Source of the DNA: an uncultured Pseudoflavonifractor sp.
GTDB taxonomy: Bacteria > Bacillota > Clostridia > Oscillospirales > Oscillospiraceae
Length of the DNA: 26,814 bases
Reading direction: 5' to 3'
Assembly (NCBI GenBank): GCA_947383685.1
Contig: CANDEE010000023.1
Coordinates: forward strand, 1-26,814
Shown here piece by piece: positions 7,269 to 14,957 of the stretch (within the stretch, counting starts at the first letter, position 1; each line of letters opens with the position of its first letter). The position numbers and the translations under genes were made by a program. The notes beneath the pieces were generated by a model that was not told the DNA's origin, ran no database searches, and was given only the letters and a program-made list of their open reading frames with translations.

Positions 7269-8211
7269 ATGGTTCTGAAAAAACCGTCTCACCCCCGGCT
7301 TTGACGCATCCCTCCGGGGCGTAGCTCCATGCCTTTATTACCCCTCCGGTGATAAAATACCGGGGCGGCTCCGGTTCCTCTAGAGGCGGCAGCACATCAA
7401 TAATAAGCAGCTTCAGCTTCATTCGCTCTGGTAAGATGGATTTTAAGTATACGGAGACCCGGTCTCCCTCCCGTATCCCGGCCTTGCATTCCGCCAGTCC
7501 CGACAGGTTGGCGGTCAGCTCCACAAAGGCTCCGTATTCCTTCAGCCCCCGCACATAGCCGGGAACCGTCATGCCGGGGCGGAACAGGGCGGCGTTTTCC
7601 TCCCAGGTCCCCAGCAGCTCCCGGTGGGTCAACACGACCCGCCGCTGGTCCCGGTCCAGAGACAGTACGGCGGCAAAGATTTCCTGCCCTACCCGCAGCC
7701 GGTTTCTGGGATGGGCGATGCGGGAGACAGAAAGCCGCTCCACCCCAATCATGGAGGGAACGCCGCATCCAATATCGACAAAGGCCCCAAAGGGCTCCAA
7801 ATGGGTCACTGTGGCAGGGACTACCTGACCGGGAACCCAGCATTCTAAAATGTGATTGAGGGCCATCTCTTGGGCTTTTCGCCGGGAGAGCAGGAGAGAA
7901 AGGTCCCCGTCCCGCTCCTCCAGAGCCTCTATCACAAAGGCCACGGGTTTTCCCACCCGGGAGAGGATCGCAATGTCCCGGGTAGAGCCGTCGGCAATGC
8001 CCAGAGCGGTTTCCTCCCGCGGGATACGTCCCGTGAAGGTCCCCACCCGGACCAGTAAATCGTGGTTTTCATCGCACAGAAGGGCAAGCCCCTCCAGCAC
8101 GGTCCCCTCCCTCATGGCCTGTGCCAGGGAATCCTTATCGCCGCAGGCCGTAATGTTCTCCGGGGTGCGGAGCAGGCGGCCCTCCGGGAGAATGCTGTTT
8201 GTCAATTTCAC
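7267..8211 (-). CDS. S1-domain RNA-binding protein (S1-like)
   Basis: About 314 residues. Two clear S1/OB domains are seen at roughly 128-196 (GQVVPATVTHLEPFGAFVDI ... VVLTHREL) and 213-272 (GMTVPGYVRGLKEYGAFVEL ... LKLLIID). A degenerate S1-like unit occupies about 37-110 (GRIPREETALGI). S1 repeats bind single-stranded RNA, as in ribosomal protein S1, but this is shorter than S1 and probably an accessory translation or RNA factor of this lineage. The start is uncertain: GTG 8211 is chosen for its GAAAGGA 4-5 nt upstream and the resulting MKLTNSILPEG opening. The frame continues to ATG 8238 and TTG 8271, neither with an obvious SD. Divergent from the DUF951-hisC operon. Confidence 0.85.
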   Translation of the reverse strand: MKLTNSILPEGRLLRTPENITACGDKDSLAQAMREGTVLEGLALLCDENHDLLVRVGTFTGRIPREETALGIADGSTRDIAILSRVGKPVAFVIEALEERDGDLSLLLSRRKAQEMALNHILECWVPGQVVPATVTHLEPFGAFVDIGCGVPSMIGVERLSVSRIAHPRNRLRVGQEIFAAVLSLDRDQRRVVLTHRELLGTWEENAALFRPGMTVPGYVRGLKEYGAFVELTANLSGLAECKAGIREGDRVSVYLKSILPERMKLKLLIIDVLPPLEEPEPPRYFITGGVIKAWSYAPEGCVKAGGETVFSEP

Positions 8212-8277
8212 CAAATCCTTTCTGTCTGACTCTTGCATTTTCGGGATGAGATATGATATGCAACGGGACAACTTGAA

Positions 8278-8306
8278 TTGACAGGAAGAAAATGGACTTC
8301 TATAAT
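8278..8306 (+). promoter_or_regulatory. Perfect consensus promoter of the DUF951-hisC operon
   Basis: -35 TTGACA (8278-8283), exactly 17 bp, -10 TATAAT (8301-8306): a full match to the vegetative sigma-70/SigA consensus, 30 bp before the TTG start at 8336. High constitutive expression is likely. Confidence 0.88.
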
Positions 8307-8335
8307 AGAAAAAGATATGAAAGGGGGCGGCAGCT

Positions 8336-8527
8336 TTGGATATTCATGTGGGCGATGTTTTGGAACTGAAAAAGAATCATCCCTGCGGCAGCCGCCAGTG
8401 GCGGGTGCTTCGGGTGGGGATGGACTTTAAGCTCCGTTGCCAGGGCTGCGGCCACGAACTGATGATCCCCCGTTCCAAGGCGGAAAAGAGCATCAAGAAG
8501 GTCATTCGTGAGGAGGCGGAACAGTGA
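8336..8527 (+). CDS. DUF951 family protein
   Basis: 63 residues. Opens with VGDVLELKKNHPCGSRQWRV, continues RVGMDFKLRCQGCGHELMIP and ends RSKAEKSIKKVIREE. This is the whole of the DUF951 fold, a small positively charged protein common in Firmicutes, often near chromosome-partition or translation genes; no biochemical role is established. Three cysteines, including a CxxC, could bind a metal or stay reduced. The start is TTG (8336) with AAAGGGGGCGG about 7-10 nt upstream. The stop overlaps the GTG of hisC (GTGA), so the two genes are translationally coupled and driven by the consensus promoter at 8278-8306. Confidence 0.9.
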   Translation: MDIHVGDVLELKKNHPCGSRQWRVLRVGMDFKLRCQGCGHELMIPRSKAEKSIKKVIREEAEQ

Positions 8528-9588
8528 AAGAGCTTTGGAGCAAGCGGTGCGGGGAGCTGACCCCTTATGTCCCCGGGGAACAGCCTCAGGGGCGGAGGTT
8601 TATCAAACTCAACACCAATGAAAATCCCTATCCCCCGTCCCGTATGGTAGTCCAGGCCATCCAAGAGGCTGCCGCCGACCTGCGGCTTTACCCTGACCCC
8701 TCCTGCAAGGCCTTGCGGGAGGCCATTGCTCAGGACCAGGGTGTGAAACCAGACCAGGTTTTTGTGGGCAACGGCTCAGACGAGGTGCTGAGCCTCGCTT
8801 TCGCCGCCTTTTTTGATCCGGACCGTCCCATTCGTTTTGCGGACGTCACCTATTCCTTTTATCCTGTGTTTGCCTCCTTCTACGGCCTTGCCTATGAGGA
8901 GGTTCCGTTGGATGAGAATTTCGCGGTGCCGGTGAAGGCCTTCCTGGAGCCCTGCGGCGGGGTAGTAATAGCCAACCCAAACGCCCCTACGGGACGGGAG
9001 ATGGAGTTCTGCGACCTCCGCTCCATTGTGGAAGCCGACCCCAGCCGGATAGTTATCATAGACGAGGCCTATGTGGACTTTGGCGCCCGTTCCGCTGTGG
9101 AGCTTATCGATGGGCATCCTAACCTGCTGGTGGTCCGCACCTTTTCCAAAAGCTGCTCTCTGGCAGGTCTTCGGGTGGGCTACGCTATGGGCAGTGAAAA
9201 TCTGATTGCAGCCCTCAATACGGTGAAGGATTCCTTTAATTCCTACCCTGTGGACCGTCTGGCCCAGGCGGGAGCGGTGGAGGCCGTCCGGGACAAGGAA
9301 TATTTCTGGGCCACCATCACCAAGATTAACGCCACCCGTTCCTATACGGCCAATGAGCTTCGGAAAATGGGATTTGCTGTCTGCGATTCCTCCGCCAATT
9401 TCCTCTTTGCCAGCCATGAGAGGGTGCCGGGAAAGGTCCTTCTGGACGGTTTGCGGGAGCGGGGCATTCTGGTCCGCTGGTGGGATAAGCCCCGTATCCG
9501 GAACTATCTTCGCATCACCATCGGCACGGAGGAGGATATGGAGGCCCTATGTCGGGCCATGAGGGAGATTATTGCGGAAAATCAATGA
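8524..9588 (+). CDS. hisC: Histidinol-phosphate aminotransferase
   Basis: 354 residues. A fold-type I PLP aminotransferase converting imidazole-acetol phosphate and glutamate to histidinol phosphate in histidine synthesis. Seen: IKLNTNENPYPPS (27-39); VGNGSDEVL (81-89); NPNAPTG (151-157); IIDEAYVDF (178-186); PLP-lysine motif TFSKSCSLAGLRVGYA with Lys209; C-terminal RIRNYLRITIGTEEDME. The GTG start overlaps the DUF951 stop, with GAGGAGGCG inside that gene as SD. No other his gene is in view, so this copy is an orphan. Relatives act on aromatic or other keto acids, so the substrate is likely but not proven. A terminator follows 20 bp on. Confidence 0.92.
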   Translation: MKELWSKRCGELTPYVPGEQPQGRRFIKLNTNENPYPPSRMVVQAIQEAAADLRLYPDPSCKALREAIAQDQGVKPDQVFVGNGSDEVLSLAFAAFFDPDRPIRFADVTYSFYPVFASFYGLAYEEVPLDENFAVPVKAFLEPCGGVVIANPNAPTGREMEFCDLRSIVEADPSRIVIIDEAYVDFGARSAVELIDGHPNLLVVRTFSKSCSLAGLRVGYAMGSENLIAALNTVKDSFNSYPVDRLAQAGAVEAVRDKEYFWATITKINATRSYTANELRKMGFAVCDSSANFLFASHERVPGKVLLDGLRERGILVRWWDKPRIRNYLRITIGTEEDMEALCRAMREIIAENQ

Positions 9589-9607
9589 TAAGAAAGCCGC
9601 TCAGGAG

Positions 9608-9635
9608 AGGAGCCGCCTGCGGGCGGCTCCTTTTT
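9608..9635 (+). terminator. Rho-independent terminator of hisC
   Basis: Stem AGGAGCCGCC (9608-9617) with GGCGGCTCCT (9622-9631), 4-nt loop, T run 9631-9635. It separates hisC from the pyrH operon. Confidence 0.88.
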
Positions 9636-9680
9636 GGGAAAGAAAGCGGCAAACAATTTGTAAAATCTTTCATTCCCCTC

Positions 9681-9709
9681 TATGCAAAACCGCAAATTTA
9701 TATTAAAAT
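9681..9709 (+). promoter_or_regulatory. Candidate promoter of the pyrH-polC operon
   Basis: -10 TAAAAT (9704-9709) in an AT-rich patch, 17 bp after a weak -35 TATGCA (9681-9686), about 47 bp before the pyrH ATG. The same TATTAAAATAGA string forms the pcrA -10 region at 21667-21678. Moderate confidence because the -35 is poor. Confidence 0.4.
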
Positions 9710-9755
9710 AGAGAACAGAATCATCCCCAAAAAATCAGAGCGGAGTGATGGGAAT

Positions 9756-10478
9756 ATGGCAAGCCCGGTATATCATAGAGTGCTCTTGAAAATCAGCGGA
9801 GAAGCCTTGGCGGGCGATGCGGGCCGTGGCCTGGATTTTGATGTCATCGGTCAGGTGGCCCAGGTTATCAAGAAATGTATTGAGGCCGGCGTCCAGGTGG
9901 GCGTTGTTGTGGGCGGCGGAAATTTTTGGCGGGGTGTCAAAGACGGCGGGGACCGAATGGAGCGCACCCGGGCTGACCACATGGGGATGCTGGCTACCAC
10001 CATCAATGCTTTGGCGGTGGCTGATGTGCTGGAGCAGCACGGAGTGCCTGTCCGGGTCCAGACCGCCATCGAAATGAAAGCCATTGCCGAACCCTATATC
10101 CGCTCCCGTTCCATCCGGCATCTGGAGAAGGGAAGGGTAGTCATCTTTGCCTGCGGCACAGGATGTCCCTTCTTCTCCACCGACACCGCCGCTGTGCTCC
10201 GGGCCGCTGAAATTGATGCGGATGTGATATTGCTGGCGAAGAATATTGATGGGGTCTATTCGGCCGACCCCCGGAAGGACCCGGGTGCCGTCAAGTATGA
10301 CCACATCACCTATGAGGAGGTCCTGGCCCAGCACCTGCAGGTGATGGACTCCACCGCCACATCTCTTTCCATGGACAATCATATCCCTGTTATGCTGTTC
10401 GCCTTGAAAGACCCGGAAAATATTTACCGGGTGGTTATGGGAGAAAAAATCGGAACTTTAATCAAGGAGGTAAAGTAA
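9756..10478 (+). CDS. pyrH: Uridylate (UMP) kinase
   Basis: 240 residues. Phosphorylates UMP to UDP in pyrimidine nucleotide synthesis; a hexameric amino-acid-kinase-fold enzyme. Seen: RVLLKISGEALAG with the phosphate-binding Lys/Gly loop; VVVGGGNFWRG (canonical GGGNxxRG); ADHMGMLATTINALA; the ATP-site GTGCPFFSTDTAA, where the usual Asn of TGNP is Cys; and AKNIDGVYSADPRKDP. Frames upstream stay open to 9549, crossing the hisC terminator, but ATG 9756 is chosen because it yields the normal N-terminus, with GGAG 10 nt before it. First gene of a long operon; the frr start follows 1 nt after its stop. Confidence 0.95.
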   Translation: MASPVYHRVLLKISGEALAGDAGRGLDFDVIGQVAQVIKKCIEAGVQVGVVVGGGNFWRGVKDGGDRMERTRADHMGMLATTINALAVADVLEQHGVPVRVQTAIEMKAIAEPYIRSRSIRHLEKGRVVIFACGTGCPFFSTDTAAVLRAAEIDADVILLAKNIDGVYSADPRKDPGAVKYDHITYEEVLAQHLQVMDSTATSLSMDNHIPVMLFALKDPENIYRVVMGEKIGTLIKEVK

Positions 10479-10479
10479 A

Positions 10480-11034
10480 ATGCTGGACGTTTTGAAAGAC
10501 TTTGAGAGCAAGATGAATAAGACCGTGGATGTGGTGGTCAGCGACTTTGCCTCTGTCCGGGCGGGCCGGGCCAATGCCGCTGTGCTGGACAAGATCACAG
10601 TGGATTATTACGGCACCCCCACCCCCATCAACCAGGTGGGCACCATTTCCTCTCCCGATCCCCGGAGTCTGATGATCCAGCCTTGGGACAAAAGTGTTCT
10701 GAAGGAGATTGAAAAGGCTATCCAATCCTCTGATTTGGGCATTAATCCGCAGAATGATGGTCAAGTGATCCGCCTTGCCTTCCCTCAGCTCACCGAGGAG
10801 CGGCGCAAGGAGTTGACCAAGCAGGTCCGTAAGTATGCTGAGAACGGGAAGGTAGCTGTCCGCAACATCCGCAGGGACGCCATGGATAAGCTGAAGGCGG
10901 CGGAGAAGTCCAACGAGCTTACCGAGGATGACAGAAAGCTGGGAGAGAAGGACCTCCAGGATTTGACGGACAAGATTTGCAAGAAGATCGATGAGCTGTG
11001 CGAGAAGAAGGAAAAGGAGCTTATGGCGGTCTAA
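10480..11034 (+). CDS. frr: Ribosome recycling factor
   Basis: 184 residues, the normal size. With EF-G it splits post-termination ribosomes. Seen: the coiled-coil domain I start (LKDFESKMNKTVDVV), the signature VRAGRANAAVLDKITVDYYG, PINQVGTISSPDPRSLMIQPWD (domain II edge) and the C-terminal helices RRDAMDKLK ... KKIDELCEKKEKEL. The SD (AAGGAGG) lies in the last codons of pyrH and the genes are 1 nt apart, so they are coupled. The pyrH-frr order is conserved across Firmicutes. Confidence 0.97.
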   Translation: MLDVLKDFESKMNKTVDVVVSDFASVRAGRANAAVLDKITVDYYGTPTPINQVGTISSPDPRSLMIQPWDKSVLKEIEKAIQSSDLGINPQNDGQVIRLAFPQLTEERRKELTKQVRKYAENGKVAVRNIRRDAMDKLKAAEKSNELTEDDRKLGEKDLQDLTDKICKKIDELCEKKEKELMAV

Positions 11035-11061
11035 GTCCCGGAGCAAAACCATACCTTATAC

Positions 11062-11092
11062 GGATTTCCCGCCGGTTTCCGGCGGGAAATCC
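11062..11092 (+). terminator. Perfect hairpin between frr and uppS (weak terminator or processing site)
   Basis: A 14-bp stem GGATTTCCCGCCGG (11062-11075) with 11079-11092 and a TTT loop. It is followed by ATTGTTGT rather than a T run, so it is at best a leaky terminator; it may set the ratio of frr to downstream genes or stabilise an mRNA 3' end. Confidence 0.45.
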
Positions 11093-11123
11093 ATTGTTGT
11101 AAAGGAAAGGCAGGTGGCTTGTC

Positions 11124-11864
11124 ATGCCGCTGTTCAGAAAAAAGAATGAGACAGCAGTAGATTATAGCCGCCTTCCGGAGCATATTGCCATCATTATGGA
11201 TGGCAACGGACGCTGGGCCAGGAGCCGGGGCCTGCCCCGGACCGCGGGCCACGCCGCCGGGGCGGAAACCTTCCGTACCATCGCCACGTATTGCCGGGAA
11301 ATCGGCATCCGATACCTGACAGTCTACGCTTTTTCCACGGAGAACTGGAAACGTCCCGCGGAGGAGGTCTCCGCCATCATGGGCCTTCTGAAAAAGTACC
11401 TCATGGAGGCTATCCGGGATATGGAGAAGGAGAAGGTCCGCTTTGTCTTTTTTGGCGACCTGTCCCCGCTGCCTGCAGAGCTGCGGGAGCTGGCGGAAAA
11501 GACCCAGGAGCGTTCGGCGGTCTATACCAGATGCCAAGTAAATATTTGCCTGAACTATGGGGGACGGGACGAGATTTTGCGGGCCGCCAAAGCCTTTGCT
11601 GCCCGGTGCGCGGCAGGGGAAAAGGCTCCGGAGACATTGACCGAGGCGGACTTTTCCGGCTATCTCTGGTCCGCTGGGGTCCCCGACCCTGATTTGGTCA
11701 TTCGTCCCAGTGGGGAAGAACGCATTTCCAATTTCCTGCTGTGGCAGTCGGCCTATGCGGAATACTATTTCACCGATGTATGTTGGCCTGATTTTGGCAA
11801 AGAGGAGCTTCGCAAGGCGCTGGCTGCCTATCAGGGCCGCTCCCGCCGGTTTGGAGGGGTATGA
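11124..11864 (+). CDS. uppS: Isoprenyl transferase (undecaprenyl diphosphate synthase)
   Basis: 246 residues. Condenses isopentenyl diphosphate units in cis to make the C55 lipid carrier for peptidoglycan and wall polymers. Seen: IAIIMDGNGRWA (21-32) with catalytic Asp26; GHAAG (42-46); YAFSTENWKRP (68-78); the conserved LNYGGRDEI (143-151); and IRPSGEERISNFLLWQ (193-208), where the usual RTSGE Thr is Pro, a known variant. Start ATG 11124 has AGGTGG 6 nt upstream. The stop overlaps the cdsA ATG (ATGA). Its substrate comes from the dxr and ispG products of the same operon. Confidence 0.96.
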   Translation: MPLFRKKNETAVDYSRLPEHIAIIMDGNGRWARSRGLPRTAGHAAGAETFRTIATYCREIGIRYLTVYAFSTENWKRPAEEVSAIMGLLKKYLMEAIRDMEKEKVRFVFFGDLSPLPAELRELAEKTQERSAVYTRCQVNICLNYGGRDEILRAAKAFAARCAAGEKAPETLTEADFSGYLWSAGVPDPDLVIRPSGEERISNFLLWQSAYAEYYFTDVCWPDFGKEELRKALAAYQGRSRRFGGV

Positions 11865-12682
11865 GTATGTTGAAACGTGTTATGGTGGCGGTGGTCTGCC
11901 TGCCGCTGGTATTTTTCATCTTTTTCTGTCTGCCTCCCATTTTTGTGGCGGTAATGGTGTCCGCACTGTCTATGGTGGCCCTTCATGAGGTGCTGTGGTC
12001 CACCGGATTTGTGAAGAATCCCTGGGTATCCGGCCTGTCCATTCTTCTCTCCGGCGTTATTCCCTTTTGGGTGTACCTGGAGGAGGGCATCGACGCTGCT
12101 CTGGTGGGTATTTTCACTTACTTTGTCATCATGTTCTGCATTGCCATTTCCAGTCATTATACGGTGACTCTGGAGAAGATGGGCGGTTCCTTTTTCTTTG
12201 CCATGCTTATTCCCTATTTTCTCTCCTCCTTTGTGCGGCTCAACGCCATGGAGTTGGGGGCATATCTCATTCTTCTTCCGATGGTAGCCGCCTATTGCAG
12301 CGACGCCTTTGCTCTCTTTGCTGGCATGGCCTTTGGCAAGCATAAGCTGGCCCCGGAGCTTTCCCCTAAGAAAACAGTGGAGGGCGCCGTAGGCGGCTTT
12401 ACAGCGGCAGTGGGGGGATGTCTGCTTTACGGAGCGCTCATGGAGTTCGGCTTCCATCTGCAAGTGAGCTATCTCCGCTTTGCCCTCTATGGAGCGTTGG
12501 GAAGCATCGTGTCCCAGTTGGGCGACCTATCCTTTTCCTATATCAAACGCCAGTATGGACTTAAGGATTTCGGGAATATTTTTCCTGGCCACGGTGGGGT
12601 GCTGGACCGCTTTGACAGCGTGATTTTCTGTGCACCCCTTATTGAAATTCTGGTCCGGGTGATGCCTGCGCTGGGAGGTTGA
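11861..12682 (+). CDS. cdsA: Phosphatidate cytidylyltransferase
   Basis: 273 residues, an integral membrane protein with about 7-8 hydrophobic segments, beginning at residue 6. Makes CDP-diacylglycerol from phosphatidate and CTP, the branch point for phospholipids. Seen: the family signature near the C-terminus, SYIKRQYGLKDFGNIFPGHG followed by GVLDRFD, matching S-x-x-K-R-x4-K-D-x-G...H-G-G-x-x-D-R-x-D; also LSPKKTVEG and YCSDAFALFAGMAFGKH. Start ATG 11861 (next codons AGT ATG) overlaps the uppS stop, with SD TTGGAGGGG immediately upstream. Confidence 0.96.
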   Translation: MSMLKRVMVAVVCLPLVFFIFFCLPPIFVAVMVSALSMVALHEVLWSTGFVKNPWVSGLSILLSGVIPFWVYLEEGIDAALVGIFTYFVIMFCIAISSHYTVTLEKMGGSFFFAMLIPYFLSSFVRLNAMELGAYLILLPMVAAYCSDAFALFAGMAFGKHKLAPELSPKKTVEGAVGGFTAAVGGCLLYGALMEFGFHLQVSYLRFALYGALGSIVSQLGDLSFSYIKRQYGLKDFGNIFPGHGGVLDRFDSVIFCAPLIEILVRVMPALGG

Positions 12683-12685
12683 GCC

Positions 12686-13819
12686 ATGAAGAAAATTGCA
12701 CTTTTAGGCTCCACCGGCTCCATTGGCCGTCAGTCTTTGGAGGTCATAGAGGCTCTGGGCTATGAGGTAACGGCCCTTACCGCCAACCGAAATGTGGAGC
12801 TTCTGGAGGTCCAATGCCGAAAATTCCGGCCCCGTCTGGCGGTGTGTATGGACAGCGAGGCTGCCAAAACGCTGAAAATAAAACTTGCTGATACCAATAT
12901 TGCAGTAGCTTCTGGAATGGAAGGGCTCATGGAGGCCGCCACGCTGGACGATACCGGAGTAGTCCTCACCGCCGTCATGGGAATGGTGGGGCTGCGGCCC
13001 ACCTTGGCTGCGCTGGAAAAGGGCCGCCGGGTGGCTCTTGCCAACAAGGAGACTCTGGTTTGCGCCGGGGAGCTGGTGATGGAAACCGCCCGCAAACACG
13101 GCGGGGAAGTTGTCCCGGTGGACTCAGAGCACTCTGCCATCTTCCAGTCTCTCCAGGGCTGCAAGGACCGGGGAGAGGTAAAGCGACTTATCCTAACCGC
13201 CTCGGGCGGACCTTTTTTTGGAAAAAAGCGGGAGGAGCTGGAGACGGTTACGGTCAAGGACGCGCTCAGGCACCCCAACTGGTCCATGGGGGCCAAGATA
13301 ACCGTGGACTCCGCCACGATGATGAATAAGGGGCTGGAGGTCATTGAGGCCATGCGGCTATATGAGATGCCGCTGAAAAAGATTTCGGTGGTCATTCACC
13401 GGGAGAGTATCATTCACTCTCTGGTGGAATACTGTGATAACGCCATTCTGGCCCAGCTCGGTACGGCGGATATGCGCCTGCCCATCCAGTATGCCCTTAC
13501 CTGGCCCAGCAGATTACCCGGTCCCGCTGTGCCTCTGGACCTGTTGGCTTGCCCTTCTTTGACTTTTGCCGCCCCCGATGAGAGAAATTTCCCCTGTTTG
13601 GTGCTGGCGAAGCAGGCAGCGAAGGAGGGCGGCACAGCCACTGCGATTTTGAACGGAGCCAATGAAGTGGCGGTGGCGGATTTCCTGGCTGGAAAAATTG
13701 GTTTTATGGATATTCCCCGAAGGGTGGAGAAAGCCATGGGGGCCGTTTCCTCAGTGCAGAATCCTGGCCTGGAGGATATCCTTTCTGCCGATAAAGCCGC
13801 TCGGGCCGCGGCGTCATAA
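12686..13819 (+). CDS. dxr: 1-deoxy-D-xylulose 5-phosphate reductoisomerase
   Basis: 377 residues. Second enzyme of the MEP isoprenoid pathway: NADPH-dependent conversion of DXP to MEP. Seen: dinucleotide-binding GSTGSIG (8-14); LANKETLV (118-125); metal site VDSEHSA (145-151, Asp146/Glu148); TASGGPFF (171-178); HPNWSMGAKITVDSATMMNK (196-215) followed by GLE (Glu218). Start ATG 12686 has GGGAGG about 7 nt upstream, 3 nt after the cdsA stop. It shares the operon with ispG (same pathway) and uppS (consumer of the product). Confidence 0.97.
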   Translation: MKKIALLGSTGSIGRQSLEVIEALGYEVTALTANRNVELLEVQCRKFRPRLAVCMDSEAAKTLKIKLADTNIAVASGMEGLMEAATLDDTGVVLTAVMGMVGLRPTLAALEKGRRVALANKETLVCAGELVMETARKHGGEVVPVDSEHSAIFQSLQGCKDRGEVKRLILTASGGPFFGKKREELETVTVKDALRHPNWSMGAKITVDSATMMNKGLEVIEAMRLYEMPLKKISVVIHRESIIHSLVEYCDNAILAQLGTADMRLPIQYALTWPSRLPGPAVPLDLLACPSLTFAAPDERNFPCLVLAKQAAKEGGTATAILNGANEVAVADFLAGKIGFMDIPRRVEKAMGAVSSVQNPGLEDILSADKAARAAAS

Positions 13820-13860
13820 GGGCCCGTCATTTTTGCTATTTTCCCTGTGGAGGTGCCGCT

Positions 13861-14952
13861 TTGTTGTATATTTTGATTGCTATCCTCATGTTTGGGATTC
13901 TTATTGCCCTTCACGAATTTGGTCACTTTGCCGCTGCCAAGCTCTGCGGGGTGAAGGTGAACGAGTTCGCCATCGGTATGGGGCCCCTGCTTTTTCACAG
14001 GCAGGGAAAGGAAACAGAATACTCCCTGCGCCTGTTTCCCATCGGTGGTTTCTGCGCCATGGAGGGGGAGGAGGAGGGCCGGTCCGCTGATCCCCGGGCC
14101 TTCCCTAACCGTCCCTGGTGGCAGCGGCTTATAATTCTGCTGGCGGGAGTGGCGATGAACTTCCTTACGGGCCTTATCATTATTTTATTTCTGCTCGCTC
14201 CGGCACAAGGCTTTCTGACCCCGGTGATTTCCGGCTTCTCAGAGGATATTTCGGTCCAGGCCCAGAGCCATCTTCAGGCCGGGGATAAAATCACCAAAGT
14301 AGATGGCCACGCCGTCTACCTCCAGCCCGATGTATCCTTTTTTCTGAGCCGCCTGTCGGGAGATCAGGTGGACATGGAAGTGGAGCGGAACGGGAAAAGA
14401 CTGGCCCTGCCTGCCGTTCCCCTGACAGCAGTTCCCCAGTCTGACGGCTCCCAGCGGCTCATGTTGGGCATCTATATGCGGGAGTATGAGGAAGCGACGC
14501 CGCTGGCAAAGCTGAAATATACCTGGCTGGAGGCCGCCGACAATGTTCGCATGGTCTGGTACAGTCTGAGCGAGCTGGTTCGGGGAGCGGTTGGCCTCCG
14601 GGATATGTCCGGCCCTGTTGGTATCATCAACATGGTAGGGCAGGTAGGAGAGGCTGGAGCTCAGGCCGCGGAGGAGGCGGGGACCTCTGCTTTCCTGGGG
14701 GCCTTGGAGGGGATTTTGAGCTTTACCTCCTTCATTTCTATCAACCTGGCGGTGATGAACCTGCTGCCCATCCCCGCACTGGATGGGGGACAGATATTTT
14801 TTATGGGCGTCAACGGAATCTACACTGCCCTTACCAAAAGGAAGCTGGACCCAAAGTATCTGGGATGGGTTACAGCGGCGGGCTTTGCCTGCCTTATGGG
14901 GCTTATGCTGGCGGTTACAATCAGCGATATTCTCAAACAGTTCGGAGTGTGA
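13861..14952 (+). CDS. rseP: RIP metalloprotease (site-2 protease family)
   Basis: 363 residues. An intramembrane zinc protease that cleaves membrane-anchored anti-sigma factors or signal-peptide remnants (RseP/RasP). Seen: first membrane helix with the zinc motif HEFGH (18-22); a second helix at about 89-112 (RLIILLAGVAMNFLTGLIII); a PDZ domain at about 122-190; and the third zinc ligand region NLLPIPALDGGQ (300-311, Asp308) in a late helix. The start is TTG 13861, with GGAGGT 6 nt upstream; TTG 13864 is also possible. It follows dxr by 41 bp and precedes ispG by 5 bp. Confidence 0.96.
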   Translation: MLYILIAILMFGILIALHEFGHFAAAKLCGVKVNEFAIGMGPLLFHRQGKETEYSLRLFPIGGFCAMEGEEEGRSADPRAFPNRPWWQRLIILLAGVAMNFLTGLIIILFLLAPAQGFLTPVISGFSEDISVQAQSHLQAGDKITKVDGHAVYLQPDVSFFLSRLSGDQVDMEVERNGKRLALPAVPLTAVPQSDGSQRLMLGIYMREYEEATPLAKLKYTWLEAADNVRMVWYSLSELVRGAVGLRDMSGPVGIINMVGQVGEAGAQAAEEAGTSAFLGALEGILSFTSFISINLAVMNLLPIPALDGGQIFFMGVNGIYTALTKRKLDPKYLGWVTAAGFACLMGLMLAVTISDILKQFGV

Positions 14953-14957
14953 AGTCT

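Noticed and set aside
9549..9755. Upstream extension of pyrH from inside hisC
   Set aside because: It would be translated through the hisC terminator and has no family match; ATG 9756 gives the normal N-terminus.
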